This document shows, piece after piece, positions 1 through 12,789 of a DNA stretch of 64,000 bases. Each line of letters opens with the position of its first letter. The stretch's first letter is position 1. The stretch is from the NCBI RefSeq assembly GCF_014905175.1, contig NC_057788.1:17216154-17280153 (forward strand). The letters run 5' to 3'. The notes beneath the pieces are model-generated. The model saw only the letters and a program-made list of their open reading frames with translations. It had not been told where the DNA came from and did no database searches. This DNA is from Aphidius gifuensis. Its lineage: Eukaryota; Arthropoda; Insecta; Hymenoptera; Braconidae. The position numbers and the translations under genes are program-made.

Positions 1-66
1 CCTTATCTTCATCAAGTTGGTGCTTCACATTTGAAAATTCCTGGTTTCAAAAAGCAATACTTTTGG
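1..66 (+). CDS. globin, penultimate exon (partial, 5' end outside window)
   Basis: Frame 1 reads 22 residues from PYLHQVGASH to KKQYFW, then TGG|GTCAGT, a usable splice donor. The L-x-x-V-G-x-x-H pattern fits the F helix of a globin, with the histidine at residue 10 of this fragment as the proximal haem ligand (F8). It joins in phase 0 to the exon at 11327, whose translation fits globin helices G and H. Oxygen or haem binding in the cytosol is the family role. The donor GTCAGT is not the strongest consensus, and I have only the C-terminal part, so the globin subtype cannot be given. Confidence 0.55.
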
Positions 67-304
67 GTCAGTTCAAACGACAAACAATATACAACAGGAT
101 TACAATTTTTCTACACAGAGAGAAATCCACAGCTGAAAATGCTGTAGATATACTCGAGCAAAAATATCTGTAGTGCGCGTGAGCTTAGTAAAAATTTCTA
201 CTACACGGAGAAAATTTTCCTTTTGATTTTACGATAAAATACTTTTATACAAACAAAACATAAATTTACAATTAATGTCGCCAAAAAGCCTCAATTTTTA
301 AATA

Positions 305-600
305 CCTGTCTATTCATCATACCTTTAATAATCAAAAGACGTAAAATATCCAAAAGAATGTCAAAATTTTGAAGTATAAAGTTGAATAATTTGCTGGATA
401 AAAAAAATTTTTTAAAAAAATTAGGCGCTGCAGTTTTTATTATTTATTATATTATTATTATACCATGTATCGAAATAGCGCCTAATTTTTTTAAAAAATT
501 TTTTTTATCCAGCAAATTATTCAACTTTATACTTCAAAATTTTGACATTCTTTTGGATATTTTACGTCTTTTGATTATTAAAGGTATGATGAATAGGCAG
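305..600. repeat. fold-back element, copy 1
   Basis: Two arms of about 125 bp (305-429 and 476-600) are near-perfect inverse complements around a loop of about 45 bp. Both arms contain the word AATAATTTGCTGGATAAAAA next to AATTAGGCGCT. A second, diverged copy of the same family lies at 24521-24938. The open frame across it is a by-product of the palindrome, not a gene. Confidence 0.85.
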
Positions 601-603
601 GCA

Positions 604-1060
604 ATACTAAGCCATGAAATTTCCTTAATTTTCTTATAGTTTTTCTTAAAGAAACGAATAAATTTTACTATATTTTTTAGTAAAATTTAGTAGACTGAGA
701 ATATACCAACTACCGATACTAAAAAACTTTTACTCAATTTTATTAAAAAGTTTGACATTTTTTACTAGCGGTGTAGGGTAGGTCTCGGTAGTTTGTGCTA
801 GATTCACGGAAAATAACAATCAATCGCCGGCACCATTTTTTTTTTGTTAACACGCTCAAAACTCAAAAACTACTAACAAACCAAAAAAAAAGAAATGATT
901 GATAAGAATTACAGAATTGAATTACTAATTAAGTTATTAAATTACTAATAATAAACTTTCCTGGATTTGATATGTAGCTTCAACAGATAAGGCTGTAGAA
1001 AAGTTTAAAATTACACAACCGTAATTTTCACTAAACTAAATATTAAAATTTACTGAAGTT
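604..1060. repeat. copy of the 8871-9957 TIR element family (partial)
   Basis: The stretch shares long similar blocks with 9040-9430, for example AGTTTGTGCTAGATTCACGG, the text around ACACGCTCAAA, and AGCTTCAACAGATAAGGCTG. The left end is interrupted by the fold-back element at 305-600. No coding potential is seen. Confidence 0.65.
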
Positions 1061-1189
1061 TTTAGTAACTTTCATATATATTAATTTTTATTTAATATGT
1101 TGGAATATTGATTGAATTCTGCAGTATTTTCGAGTGGAACATATAATATTTCTAATTTTTTTCATAAAACATGCATGTTCTTTATTTTG

Positions 1190-1640
1190 AATAAGTCATT
1201 TTCTATGAATTGTTCAGAATTTAATTTACAAAAAAACTCAATTTTACAGCATTATTTTCTATAATATATTAAAATTATTGTGTCAAATTTCTGTAAAATT
1301 AATCTAGACTTTGGAATAATTTATTTGGATACATCCTTTCCTTAGAAATACTGCCAATAGCTTTTTTATTAATTAATTGTGACAAAAATAGCTGAGGAAA
1401 GGATGCAGCCAAATAAATTTATTTGTAATCTCAATTAATTCCTTAGCATTATTTTCTATATTAAATTGAAATTATTGTGTCAAATGGCTGTGGAATTAGT
1501 CTAGATTATAAATTGATTTATTTGGTTACATCCTTTCCTTAGCTAATTTTGCCATAATTAATGATTAAAAAAGTTATTGGCAAATGTTTCTTAGGAATTA
1601 TCAAAATATATTATAACTTTATTTAAATTTTTATTAATAA
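1190..1640. repeat. inverted-word repeat cluster (TTACATCCTTTCCTTAG)
   Basis: Blocks such as GGTTACATCCTTTCCTTAGC and their inverse alternate with GCCAATAGCTTTTTTATTAA. The same words recur at 3480-3900, 6735-7270 and 8020-8220, so this is a dispersed family with reshuffled internal words. Confidence 0.7.
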
Positions 1641-2074
1641 AATGATTTTTTATATTGAAAAATACAAAATCAAAATGTACTGTCGTACGTCTGTCGGATT
1701 TGTGTCAAATTTACAATTCTTACAGTCGTGTGTCGGAATTGTGTGAGAATCGTAAAATCTTACAGTCGTGTACAGATGATTCTGACAGCATAACCTCACT
1801 TTTAATACATAAACAGAATTAAGTTTTTTCAATAAAAAAGTTATTTTAAAAAAATTCTAATGTTTCTTAAATTGTGAGAATATTATTTAGAAATTTTTAG
1901 ACGTAATATTTTATTTTTTAAATGCTTCTTACTATTCATTTTTGTGACTCAGAAATTCTTATAGTCGAGTGTCGGTTTTGTGTCATTTTTGTATGAGATC
2001 AGTCCACAAACCGACTGTCTGATTGGTGTCGGATCGGTGTCGCCATTTTCGCTAGGGTAACCAGTGTGAGACGT

Positions 2075-2215
2075 TACAGACGTTGAATTGCTTCTATAGT
2101 TATAAGCAGTGAATTTGAATAGGCACGTTTCTATGATTAACACGTTATTTGAAAAAAAAAACCGCTTGACCATAGAAAAAAACGGGTAAAGTATAGAAAA
2201 CGACGGCAACCTAAA
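2075..2215. repeat. short dispersed repeat, copy 1 (CCGCTTGACCATAGAAAA)
   Basis: The segment from GAGACGTTACAGACGTTGAA to the ACCGCTTGACCATAGAAAA word is repeated at 3037-3170 with small indels, in the same orientation. Confidence 0.65.
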
Positions 2216-2855
2216 AAAACTTAAATAAAAAAAATATATATATATATGAGCAAGTCTGCCGAATAGAGACGTCGATGTGAGCCTCACTCTCTTGTATCTT
2301 CCTGGAAATTGTAAACACCTATATATTTTTTTTTTATGTCATTATTTTCGTCGTTATTATATGGGGAATTCCGTCACATTCATGTTTTTTTTTTTTCAAA
2401 TTATTTTTTTAGACTTTTCGAGCAAGATAAAAGTTTAATCGATAGTATCTTTTATGTGAAATTTTCTCAGCTTTTCATAGAAACATAGTTTTTTTGTATA
2501 TTCATAAAATAACATAAAAATTAGAGTTCAAATCCTTAATGAACTTACCTCATCGCATAACGATTGGAAATAAGCTCAATTAGTTGGTAATGATGCGCTG
2601 AAAACGAAAATAACAATGACCGACAATTTATACTTTACAGGCAAATTTTTTCAAGGCTGAGAAAATAACTGCAAAATTTAGAAAAATAAAAAAAAAAATG
2701 ATGAGACAATTGCTGAAGCAGGGGGAATTTCAATTTCTTTTTTAATATTTTGAAATTCGTGACTACAAATTCATTTCATTCTCCGACGTTACAATGATTA
2801 TTGTTACAACTAAAATTTATTTAATTTTCATTCATTTCGCTTGTTCATTCTAATG

Positions 2856-3007
2856 GGTCAATTGGAAATATTTCTTCGGAATTGCTCCGGACTACTCCGG
2901 CTTATTCCAGAATTGGCTCACTTCGAAAAATTACAGAATAATCCGGAGCTGTCCGGAAATTTACGGAGTTTTTCTGAAATTTTACGGAGAAATTATTTCC
3001 CCGGGAG
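2856..3007. mobile_element. small insertion with CTCCGGAG-type internal words
   Basis: The interior is built of permuted TCCGGA / CTCCGG words. The right end reads GGAGAAATTATTTCCCCGGG and the left GGAAATATTTCTTCGGAA, giving a rough inverted repeat. The element at 24132-24330 uses the same word with cleaner termini. Confidence 0.5.
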
Positions 3008-3036
3008 AAAAAAAGTGACCATAGAAATTAAGCGAT

Positions 3037-3170
3037 GTGAGACGTTACAGACGTTAAATTGCTTCTATGGTTAAGCAGTAAATAGGCCAGGTTCTATGGC
3101 TAAGACGTTATTCAAAAAAAAACCGCTTGACCATAGAAAAAAATGGCTCAAGCATAGAAAAATTGTAATT
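3037..3170. repeat. short dispersed repeat, copy 2
   Basis: Direct repeat of 2075-2215. It abuts the insertion at 2856-3007. Confidence 0.6.
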
Positions 3171-3296
3171 GTGAAATAAAAAAAAATGGGTATAGGCGTT
3201 AATAGACCATAATATCTATGGTTGAATTATTGCTATTTATACGAGTATTAGAAATATTATCGGTGGATAGCTTCTTCTTTTACACCAATTTTTTTT

Positions 3297-3362
3297 CTGT
3301 CCGGGATCGATCCTACGACTTCCTAATTACTAAAACTATACCCTAACGCGCGAGGCCATTTT
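3297..3362 (-). repeat. degenerate tRNA-like module
   Basis: On the minus strand a TGGCCTCGCGCGTTAGGG box-A-like stretch is followed about 35 nt later by GGATCGATCCC, which resembles a pol III B box. No intact cloverleaf was recognised. Similar modules lie at 6078-6150 and 8330-8390. Confidence 0.35.
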
Positions 3363-3479
3363 TACATGTTGAATAAATTTGAAATTTTGTTCACATAAGC
3401 TACGAGGTGATCCATAAAAGTATAATGGATTAAAAAAAAGTCCAATATCGTTATATTATTAATTGACAGTAGATATTAT

Positions 3480-3900
3480 TTGCCTTTCCGTTTTAATCAA
3501 TCATGGCGAATGTATCTAAGGAAAGGGTGTGACCAAAAAATAAATTACCAATCTTCATTAATTCTTCAGCAATATTTGCCATAATAAATTGATATAATTA
3601 TGGAAAATATTGCTAAGAAATTTATTAAGATTACGAATTGATTTATTTGTTTATCAACGTTTGCCATAATTAATAAAAAAGCTATTGGCAAATGTAGCTA
3701 AGAAATTGAAGTGGCCAAATAAATCAATTCGTAGTCTAAATTCATTTTACAGCATTATTTTCTATATTGAAATAAAATTATTGTGTGAAATGGCAGTAGA
3801 ATTAATGTAGATTATAAATTAATATATTTGGTCACATTCTTTTCTTAGAAAAATTTGCCAATAAGTTTTTAATTAATTATTTTCGATAGCTGACCAAACA
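3480..3900. repeat. inverted-word repeat cluster
   Basis: Same words as at 1190-1640: GGCAAATGTAGCTAAGAAA, AATAAATCAATTCGTA and their inverses, reshuffled. Confidence 0.6.
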
Positions 3901-5828
3901 ACTTCAAATCTCAAGTTTAAATATTGTTCTTAAGATTTGAAGTCGGCTATCAAAAAAGTTCCCTCTGAATGGTCGGCCATTGTTATTTTCATATTCGGGG
4001 CATCATTACCGATCGATTGGACCTACCTTCAATCGTAATGCGATGAGTTCACTTACCTCGCATTTTTTTTTTTTTTTTTTTTCTAAACTTTGCAGTTTTT
4101 TTTTCAGCCATCAAAAAATTTTCCTATAAATTGTCGGCTATTGTTATTTTTGTTTTCAGAGCATCATTACTAACCGATTGAGCCTATTTCCATTAATTAT
4201 GTGATGAGTTAAGTTCATTAAGGTAGGAAAAAAAAAGTAAAAAAAAAAACAATTGTTTATTTCATTTTTTTTTTTACTTTTTTATTGATATTTACCGTTT
4301 TTACGGAGATCCCATCCTGAATTTTTCACCAATATAGTAAATTTTTTTAACTTCTCAAAAAAAATATTTTGAAAAAAATCAATATATGGTCAAGCCCACA
4401 AAAACATCATTTTACATTTTGAACTCAATTTTCGAATTTAAAAGTTAAGTAGTAATGACCTAAGTTTTGCTAGAGTATAGAAATTGACGGCTTAAGCCGT
4501 GGAGAAATCTGATCGGCTTAACTGTAGAAAATGCAAAGCTCGTGCAAGGCTTTTTTTTTATTGAAAATTCGTGAACGTCTTGAGTATATTAGTCCGTGGG
4601 ATGAGGGCAAAAAAACTAGACAGAACCGCATCGGCTGAAAACCAGTCTCATGGTAGTCCTTTAGACCCATAACACGTTGCACCTACTCCCTACCGTTCGA
4701 ATAGTCACCTGTCCACATTTAAGCCAGGTAAAAAATTAACAATTTAGACAACTCGTACGTCGAGAATATTTTGTCAAATACTTTTAATTTTATTATATTA
4801 AGTTAATTTTCAAATCCCTACTAAATTAATAGCAGCCCAACCAAGATATTAATTTTTGAAAAGTGAAAAAAACATCTTTTATAGGGCACGTTAAAATTAA
4901 AAGGTGGAGCTAGGTTATAATTCCTGTTTTTTTTTCAATTTTCAAAAATTAATATCTCCGTGTAACGTTGTGTGTTCGTAATTTTTTAAGCCAAAGCTAC
5001 CATCTTTTTTCTGATACCATAGGACTGTTTTTAAAGACGAATTCATGAATAACATGTTGATAATAATTGGTCATTTTGAGTTTTCAGTTATATTTTATAT
5101 ATTTTTCGAGATATTTTTATGAAACATTAGTAATTTAGGCTCGTGTCGAGTTAATTAACGTTTATTAACTTTTAAAAAATGAACCATTATATAATAATCA
5201 TCTGTTTCACCGCATTTTTATTTAGATTCATGAATAAAATAAAAATAATAAACTTTTTCAGAAGAGGTTAAGAACATACTTGATTTACACTAAATATTCG
5301 TGTCATCTGGCGAGAAAAATTACTATAAACTACAGTAATATTTAGCATAAAGTATAAAATTAACTCGAGACTTCAAATATTCCTGTGAAATACAGTAAAA
5401 TTTTGGATAAACTATAATAATAGTTATTACAATGAGTAGGAATTAGTCGCCGGAATGACGTCGCCTATGATTTTTACTATACTACTACTGTAATATTTGC
5501 TCTGGATTTCTCTCCATGTACTAACTAAAGTGTTACCTATATAATTCGCTATACATAATAATAATTATATCTCTACTTTTTAATTTTTAAATAATTGTAT
5601 ATGCGTGGGAAGGTTTTTTGAATTACATGCTTTTTACTATATCACGCTGGTCAATCTAATAGTCATCAACTTTAAACGAGTTCACATCCCCATAGGGCCC
5701 GAAATCTTAATTAAGCGTGAATAATTTGTTAAATGTAAAAGAATATCATTGATGAAGTACGACAATAAAAAATAGTTAAAAACCTGTTCATATCGCCAGA
5801 CAGACATTTGGGGCTCAAGCCTGGTGTA

Positions 5829-6735
5829 TACACTGAGAAAAGTACCCTGCAATTTTCACATGGATCATTGTGAAATTTAAGACCGTGGCCGATATCTAAA
5901 AAAACTATGATACTATTTTGTAATTTTCACATAAATAAAAGAGATTCTACTTTTCCTGATAAAATCCTATAAAATTAACATTGATTTGTAGTAAGATTTA
6001 TTATTTTATGATGAAAACTTATTTTATATAAGAAAATGTGAAGATTACAAAATTTCCTCTGACTCCAACTTGTAAAATTAGAAGCGCGGTAAAGGCTTAG
6101 GTAGTTAAGTAGATTTAGGTAATCGCAGGATCGAATCTCGGTCGGAACACAAAATTGTTTATAAAATATGGGGAGCTGAAAAATCAAATAAGTGTAACAC
6201 CCAAATAAATAAATAAATAATATGATAAATTAAATAAATAATTTTTTTTTATAATTAAAAAATTTATTTTATACTTTTGTGATTTGAATTATGACATAAA
6301 GTTATTGTATCGAGAAGTCAGTTGGTTTTATTTAAGAAGCGAACTTTTAAAATTAAGGTAGATAGTGATTTGAATTGTGACATAAAGTTATCGTATCAAG
6401 AAGTGAGTTGATTTTATTCAAGAAGCCAACTTCTAAAATTAAGGCACTTTTGTCACAAATCAAGTCATCGACGTATTATTTCAAATCATTTATTCTTTAA
6501 TACAATACGTTTAATAGTCATTAGTTCAAGAAATTTTTCTTTGATACAAGAACAGTATTACTCTTATTAAATGCAATTTACTATAAATTTAAATCAAATA
6601 TTTAATAATTCGTGAAAATTTACGGTTTTTATTAAGAATTTTTTTTTTGTATCAAGACATCTTTTTCATAATTCAATACTAAGAATTTCCAAGAACAAAA
6701 ATTCTGCCAGATAGAAATTTTTTTTTTCAGTGTAG
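5829..6735. repeat. TACACTGAGAAAA...TTTCAGTGTA bounded segment
   Basis: TACACTGAGAAAAGTACCC opens the segment and TTTTTTTTTCAGTGTA closes it. The left end also resembles the sequence TGCGATTTTTACACCG... seen inverted at 10190-10214, so the true partner end is uncertain. Confidence 0.35.
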
Positions 6736-7270
6736 TCTAGATTAATTCCTCAGTTATTTGGCACAATAATTTTAATTTAATATAGAAAATATTGCTGAGA
6801 AATTAATCTAGACTACGAAATAATTTATTCAGTTACATCCTCTCTTGAGATACATCTGCCAACGGCTTTTTAATAAATTAATTATGGCAAATGTTGCTGA
6901 GGAAAAGATGTAACCAAATGAATTAATTCGTAATCTGGATTAATTTCTTAGCGATTTGGCACAATAATTTGCATTTAATATAGAAAATATTGCTGAGAAA
7001 TTAATCTAGACTACAAAATAATTTATTTGGTTACATCCTTTCTTGAGATACATCTGCCAGTAACTTTTCAATAAATTAATTATGGCAAAAATAACTAAGG
7101 AAAGGATGTAACCAAATAAATTATTTCTTAGATTAGATTAATTCCGCAGCAATATTTTTGATATTAAATTCAAATTATTGTGTCAAATGGCTGTGGAATT
7201 AATCTAGAATATGAAGTAATTTATTATTAGATAGATTTATATTAGAGTAAGAATTAATTTATGTAGTTAC
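6735..7270. repeat. inverted-word repeat cluster
   Basis: Two tandem-like passes of TTAATCTAGACTACRAAATAA and GGTTACATCCTTTCTTGAGA with their inverses. Family as at 1190-1640. Confidence 0.65.
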
Positions 7271-8019
7271 ATCTTATCTTTTCCAAAATTATTTTAATTA
7301 ATTTATTTGATTTTAATTTTCCAACATGATAAATTTTTTAATTTCTTTCTTATGCCTATATTCATTTGATTTTTTAATCAAAAAATTTTTTGTTCGGCAT
7401 TTATTGCTTTAAATAAGTATTAATATTTTCTAACTTATATGTTACGCGCGATGGCTTAGGGGATGACACACTTGCTTTAGGACGATAGGTTTATAAACGT
7501 TTAGGTACCCGAGATGAAAAAATTTTGTATTCGAGACGTATTTTTACTCTTTCTGAGTCTTCATATAGTATTCGGTGATATTTTCTAATCGTTGTCGATG
7601 TTTTAAATGTATTTCGTGATATTTTCATGAAGAGGATGAATACTCTCTGTCCGGGACGCTTATCCCTGATTTATATTTCTTGATATTCGAGTATTTCAAA
7701 TGTATTCGAGAGTATTCGTGACATCTTTTGAACTTAAAAAATTTAACATATCTTTTTATCGAAGACAAAAAGTCTTCAGATGAAAGATTGCCACTTAGAA
7801 TAATTTTTCTAAATTGATTTACTTTAATTAGTTAATACTTAATTAATTAATTATCAATATTTCATTTATTAATTTATTTAAATTTTTTTAGAAAAGTAGA
7901 AAAAAACTCGAAAAAAAATTGATAAACGCGGACTTAGAATAATTAGGTGCAGCAATAGAATTAATGATTGAATCATTATTTTTGCAATAATTATTAACAA
8001 ATATGAATATAGTAAATTA

Positions 8020-8220
8020 TAATTTATTTATTTGGCTATATCCTTTCCTTAGCTATTTCTAAAAAATTGGAAAGCTATTGGCAAATGGGTAAGGGAAAGA
8101 TGTAACCAAAGAAATTAATTAGTAATCTTCATTAATTCCTTAGCAACATTCGCCATAATTAATTAATAAAAAAACTATTGGCAAATGTTTTTAAGAAAAG
8201 AATGTTGCCAAATAACATAA
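8020..8220. repeat. inverted-word repeat cluster (short)
   Basis: TATCCTTTCCTTAGCTATTT, GGCAAATGTTTTTAAGAAA and TAATTCCTTAGCAACATT are the same vocabulary as the three clusters upstream. Confidence 0.55.
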
Positions 8221-8870
8221 CTATATAATAATTTTACAGGTCTTTTTTAATTTTTCAAATCAAATAAATTCGTGTGGATTGCCTCGTAACTTATGTAAAC
8301 AAAAATTCTTTATTTTGCAGCTTGTAAAATTGGTCACGCGTTAAGGCATAGGTTTCGTGGTTAGGAAGTCGTAGGATCGTCAATTGTTTATGTAATCTCT
8401 AATTTTTATCAATCATAATAGGGGTTTCATTGTCAGGGTTTTTCAAAATCATTTGCAGAGCCATCTATTGCTTTTTTTTTGTCTCATAGTTTGACTAGCA
8501 ATTTTGTACCACTGTGAATTTTGTCCCACTATGAATTTTGCACCCTACTCCCCAAGGATCATATGAAATACAATCAAATATCTTTGAAAGACTAAAGATT
8601 GTATTCGAAATGTATTTTTAATGGCGCTGAGAAAGATAATATGGAATATCGAATACAAATGTCTTTTGCCAAAATACTTTGATTCTTTCATCTCGGGTAG
8701 ATGTAGGTTCGAATCACTGTCGGGACAGTTTGAAAAAAAAAAAAATATGAATATCTTCCCAATAAATAATAAATGAATTTTTTTTTTTTGTCAATTTAAA
8801 TTCGGTAAGTAATCTAAAAACAAAAAAAAAAATGTAAATTTTACACGGTGGTTCGGTAAAAAGCCAATTC

Positions 8871-9957
8871 TACACTGAGAGAAATATTAACTAGGAATTA
8901 CAAACGTAAAAGAAAAAATTACAAAATAAATAGTAAAAACTGCGTTCCCCCGTCATTTATAAGAATTATTCGTATATTGATAGATAATTTTTACAATAAA
9001 ATTATGTAAAAAATCTGGCCATTGACTATATACAATACTAAGCCATAAAATTTACACAATTTTTTGTAATTTCTGTTTAAAAAAATAACTAAATTCACGA
9101 CACTCACAAGTAAATTTTAGCAGGCTGAGAATTTACCCACTACCGGTTTTAGAATTTACTAAATTTTATTATAAATTTTATTTAAAAGTTGGACATTTTT
9201 TGTGTTAAGTTAGACAGTTTGTGCTAGATTCACGGAGAATAGCAATCAATTCCCGGCAACATTTTTTCTTTTCTGTTTACACGCTCAAACTCGAAAACTA
9301 ATTGTTAAATAGAAAAAAGTTACTCTTGATAAATTGTTTAGAAATAAATAACCAATAATAAACCTCGCTTAACCCCATACTTAGCTTCAACAGATAAGGC
9401 TGTAGAAATGCTTGAAATTACATGACAGTTCAATCATTTGTTCAATCGGTCGGCCATCTTTGTGTTATTTCGCCCCACAAACAGAATTTTTACAAAGCTA
9501 TATAGTAAAAAATATTTAAGTGTATGCTAACTTTTATATGTGTACATGATAATTTTTATTATATATATAAGAATATTTATTAAATTGTGCAGTATTTTTC
9601 ATTCAAACATATAATAATTTTTATTGTTTTCACTAAACATGTATGTTCTTTATTTAATTAACTCATAACTCATAATCTAAGAGATTAATCAAAAAAAGTA
9701 ATTCTTCATAAATTGTTTAGAATTGAATTTTCAATAATAAACTTCACTCAACCCCATGTCTATCTGCAATGGATAACGATGTATAGAGGCTTGAAGTAAC
9801 CTAGCAATTTTTTGACATTTTACACATTTTACATAATTTTATTGTAGAATTCCGACTCTCGTGGCCAGTTCCAGAATTAAAACAAAAATTACAAAGTACT
9901 TCAGTAATTTCTATTCAACCATGATTTTAATTTTTAGTTAAAATTTCTCTCAGTGTA
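8871..9957. mobile_element. non-autonomous TIR element, TACACTGAGAGAAAT ends
   Basis: The left end TACACTGAGAGAAATATTAAC and the right end TTAAAATTTCTCTCAGTGTA are inverse complements with one small indel. The length is 1,087 bp. No open frame of note. A partial relative is at 604-1060, and a shorter element with related ends is at 58798-59065. Confidence 0.6.
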
Positions 9958-10238
9958 CAAAACAAATGTAATTTTTAAAGTTCAAGTTTATAAAACAACA
10001 TTTCTACAAAAAAAATGTAATTTTCACGGTTTAAGTTTGTAAATCAACAATCCTACAAAAAAAAATAAATTTTACACGATCAGCTAGTAAACTATACAAA
10101 AAAAAAAGTGAAACACTCGATCACACATAAAAAACTAAATGTTCATAATATATTAACACGATCCCAAATTTTACATATTTTCGGTGTAAAAATCGCAGGT
10201 TATTTCCTCAGTATACAACGCAACGTCGGCTAATACAT

Positions 10239-11213
10239 CCCAGGTAGGAGTTCTCGTGCTTGAACAACTGTTCCAGGCTTGTCCGCGGGTCGGGTGTCAA
10301 GCCTTGGGAACACAGGTTTGACACAAGCTTGTGCCTAATGTTTTCCTCGACCTCACACAATCCTCGTTAACACAAGATGGCCCCGTTGTTTTTAACCAGC
10401 CTCACACAGGCCTCAATAATCTAAGCTTGTGTCAAGCCTGTGTTCTTTGATTTCCCCGGCCTCACACGAGCCTTGTTAGCACATGCTTGACACAAGGCTG
10501 TCCTCGTTGTTTTTAACCGGCCTCACACAGGCCTATATTCCAAGCTTGTGGCAGGCCTGTGTTCTTTGTTTTCCCCAGCCTCACACGAGCCTCGTTAACA
10601 CAGGCTTGACACAAGACTGTCCTTGTTGTTTTTCCCCGTCTCACACAGGGCTCAATAGTCCAAACTGGTGTCGAGCCTGTTTTTTTTTGTTTTCCCTGGC
10701 CTCCACACGAGCCTATTGTTTCAAGCTCGTTTTACCAAGCCTGACACGGAACTTGATTTGTGCATATATTCATTAAAAAAAAAATCATATGAATTCGATC
10801 TATAAATTGTAAATAAAAATTTTAAATAGCAACTATTCATGAATACCCCAGCGGTCGACATTATAGAGCATTGGAATTCCGCGTGAGAGACCTAGGGTCA
10901 ATCCTTCGTTACGCCAATTATTTTCGTTCAAAGTACTATCGTTAATTTTAATTGTATCGCGTAAAAAATAATAATGTCAAAAATTATAAAGTAATAACAA
11001 TAGTTTAGTTATATTTTTTTTGCAAGACTGTGTCAAGCGTGAGAACACAAGCCTGTATCAAGCCTGATACACTAGTCCGACACCAGCAAATACATCGTGT
11101 ACATTCCAGACTTGACACAGCCCACAGGCTTGTGTCTCAGGCTTGACAGAGGCTCGAGAGCTGGGTAATCAGGCTTGTCCCAGGCTTGTGCCCGTCGCCA
11201 CTTCCTACCTGGG
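10239..11213. mobile_element. CCCAGGTAGGA insertion, AGGCTTG-word type (copy 1)
   Basis: Begins CCCAGGTAGGAGTTCTCG and ends ACTTCCTACCTGGG. Both flanks are full of the palindromic words CAGGCTTG and CAAGCCTG on both strands. The centre (10845-10920) holds a tRNA-like module. It is the same family as 31091-32415 in opposite orientation: the outer ends and the central module align, while the number of word repeats differs. Confidence 0.7.
10845..10920 (+). repeat. tRNA-like module inside the CCCAGGTAGGA insertion
   Basis: GCGGTCGACATTATAGAGCA resembles a pol III A box region. AGACCTAGGGTCAATCC about 30 nt on is a decayed B-box arm. The homologous module at 31425-31500 (minus) keeps a better GGATCGATCCC arm. 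It is a relic, not a functional tRNA gene. Confidence 0.4.
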
Positions 11214-11326
11214 ATGGTGAACATTACCGACTGCTCTCAGGCCTAAGACAAGCCGGGTTCCAATGCTCGACTCCAGTCTGAGCTTTTTGTTTTCATGTTT
11301 CTAAATCTTTTGTTCTATCTTTACAG

Positions 11327-11482
11327 AAAATTGAAACACCATTCTTGGAAGCAGTGAGGCGTACGCTGGACGATCGTTATACAGATAATGTTGAAAGTAT
11401 TTATAAACTGACGATAAAGTTTATTATTGAGACATTAATTGATGGCTATGACAAGGCACAGAGTAGCAATAGTAAATCCTAG
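11327..11482 (+). CDS. globin, last exon
   Basis: The exon follows a clean acceptor (ttctatctttacag) and reads 51 residues to TAG at 11480-11482: KIETPFLEAVRRTLDDRYTD, then an amphipathic stretch ending GYDKAQSSNSKS. The pattern (L-x-x-L-x-D-x-Y-T-x-x-V-E followed by a hydrophobic helix ending E-x-L-x-x-G-Y) fits globin helices G and H. With the exon at 1-66, phase 0, it gives the C-terminal 73 residues of a globin. The gene is convergent with the minus-strand candidate ending at 12790. An AATAAA lies far downstream (11876). Globin is my reading of the pattern; no search was run. Confidence 0.6.
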   Translation, partial: KIETPFLEAVRRTLDDRYTDNVESIYKLTIKFIIETLIDGYDKAQSSNSKS

Positions 11483-12789
11483 TCGCAAGAAAACAACAGC
11501 TCATATAATTTTAATGAAAAATGATGCTTTCAGAAATTGTTTTACCATTAATAATTTGAATATTTAAGCCAGAAATGTTTTGAATTGACTTTTTCGGTGA
11601 AATACATTAAATGTTTTTCTCCGTTTTTTTTACTTGAAAAACAAGTGAAAAAAGATCATAGTCAATACTGATAATGTATGAAAGTGAAGTGTCTCCTGTT
11701 TAATAATTCCACTTTCGGAGATATAATCCATGAAGGTTCTGCCCTCGAAACTATAATCAAGATATAAAAAATATATGTTTAGAAAACGAACCCAAAATGT
11801 CCGATGTGTGTCAATATAGAGCGACTATTATACGAACTTACATCTTTTTGACATCCTTTTCTTTCCACCTCTTCAATGAATAAAAAGAAAACACTACTGG
11901 CATGAGTAAAAAAAAAGTTTATGGAAAGAAAAACCATACGACAGATAATTTACATAGATGTAATGTGAGTGTTACGCTCGGCGATAATCGATAAAGATGC
12001 AAAATAATACTACACAGACCACGATGTTAACTAAAATAGCAACAAAATGACAAATGGAAGATATTTCTAATACTTTGCTTCCAAAAGTTGCTTTATCAGA
12101 ATTCCACTTAAACAACATGTTCAGTTACTTTGAAATCTAACAGCGTGGAAGCTGGCTATTGGTGCCAATACGTCTGGAAGAAAATGCTGTATATGATGGA
12201 AACACTTCATAAAAATATATTTCTATTAATATTTATGCATAGATTTGCATACGCATAAAAGCCATTCCTGTCATGTTAAATATAATGTATGTTCACACAC
12301 ATATCTAATGACTTGCAACACGAAATGTATTTGAAAAAAATTACAAATTAAACTGGTTTTTTTTTTTATCAAAAATAAATAAATTGAACTTCTTGTGTGT
12401 TGAATACAGAAAACACTATTTTTTTTTCCGACTTATTTAACCACCCACAAGACGATAGGATATATATTGTCTGTATTATTGACTCATAAATAAGGGATGT
12501 GCGATTGTCGAAAATTTCCGATAATAATGTATCATAACAAAAAAAGTAACAGTTTTTTTACAAAAAGGAGCGTCAAGTATTCGAAATCGTCAACAATTTT
12601 GTGTAGACTAGATTTTTAGGAATTTTATTCTTTGAATACAAAAAAGTCAAGAATTAAATATATTTTTCATGCATACAATAAGATTCAACTGTTGACAAAA
12701 TTTTAAACTTGACCCCACCTGGTTATATATGTTCTGGTGTTCGTAAACCAAATCTAAATCTTCTTGTATCTGAACTAATAATCTCTTTT
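11483..12789. other. globin 3' UTR and intergenic sequence
   Basis: No gene, repeat family or structured element recognised. It probably includes the 3' UTRs of two convergent genes. Confidence 0.4.

Larger units (their letters stand above)
67..11326 (+). other. 11.3 kb globin intron filled with repeats
   Basis: It runs from GTCAGT at 67 to the pyrimidine-rich acceptor ttctatctttacag ending at 11326. I see no other credible coding exon in it. It holds fold-back elements, TIR elements with TACACTGAGA ends, clusters of inverted words and a tRNA-like-bearing insertion, listed separately. The stretch 4240-5820 shows only AT-rich sequence without a feature I can name. Confidence 0.5.

Noticed and set aside
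382..639. 85-codon open frame
   Set aside because: It lies across the fold-back element and starts at TTG; the arms encode mirror-image frames. No protein features.
4560..4740. Hammerhead or other ribozyme (GTCCGTGGGATGAGG, CGGCTGAAAACC)
   Set aside because: The conserved CTGATGA core and GAAA spacing are not present in an order that folds as a hammerhead.
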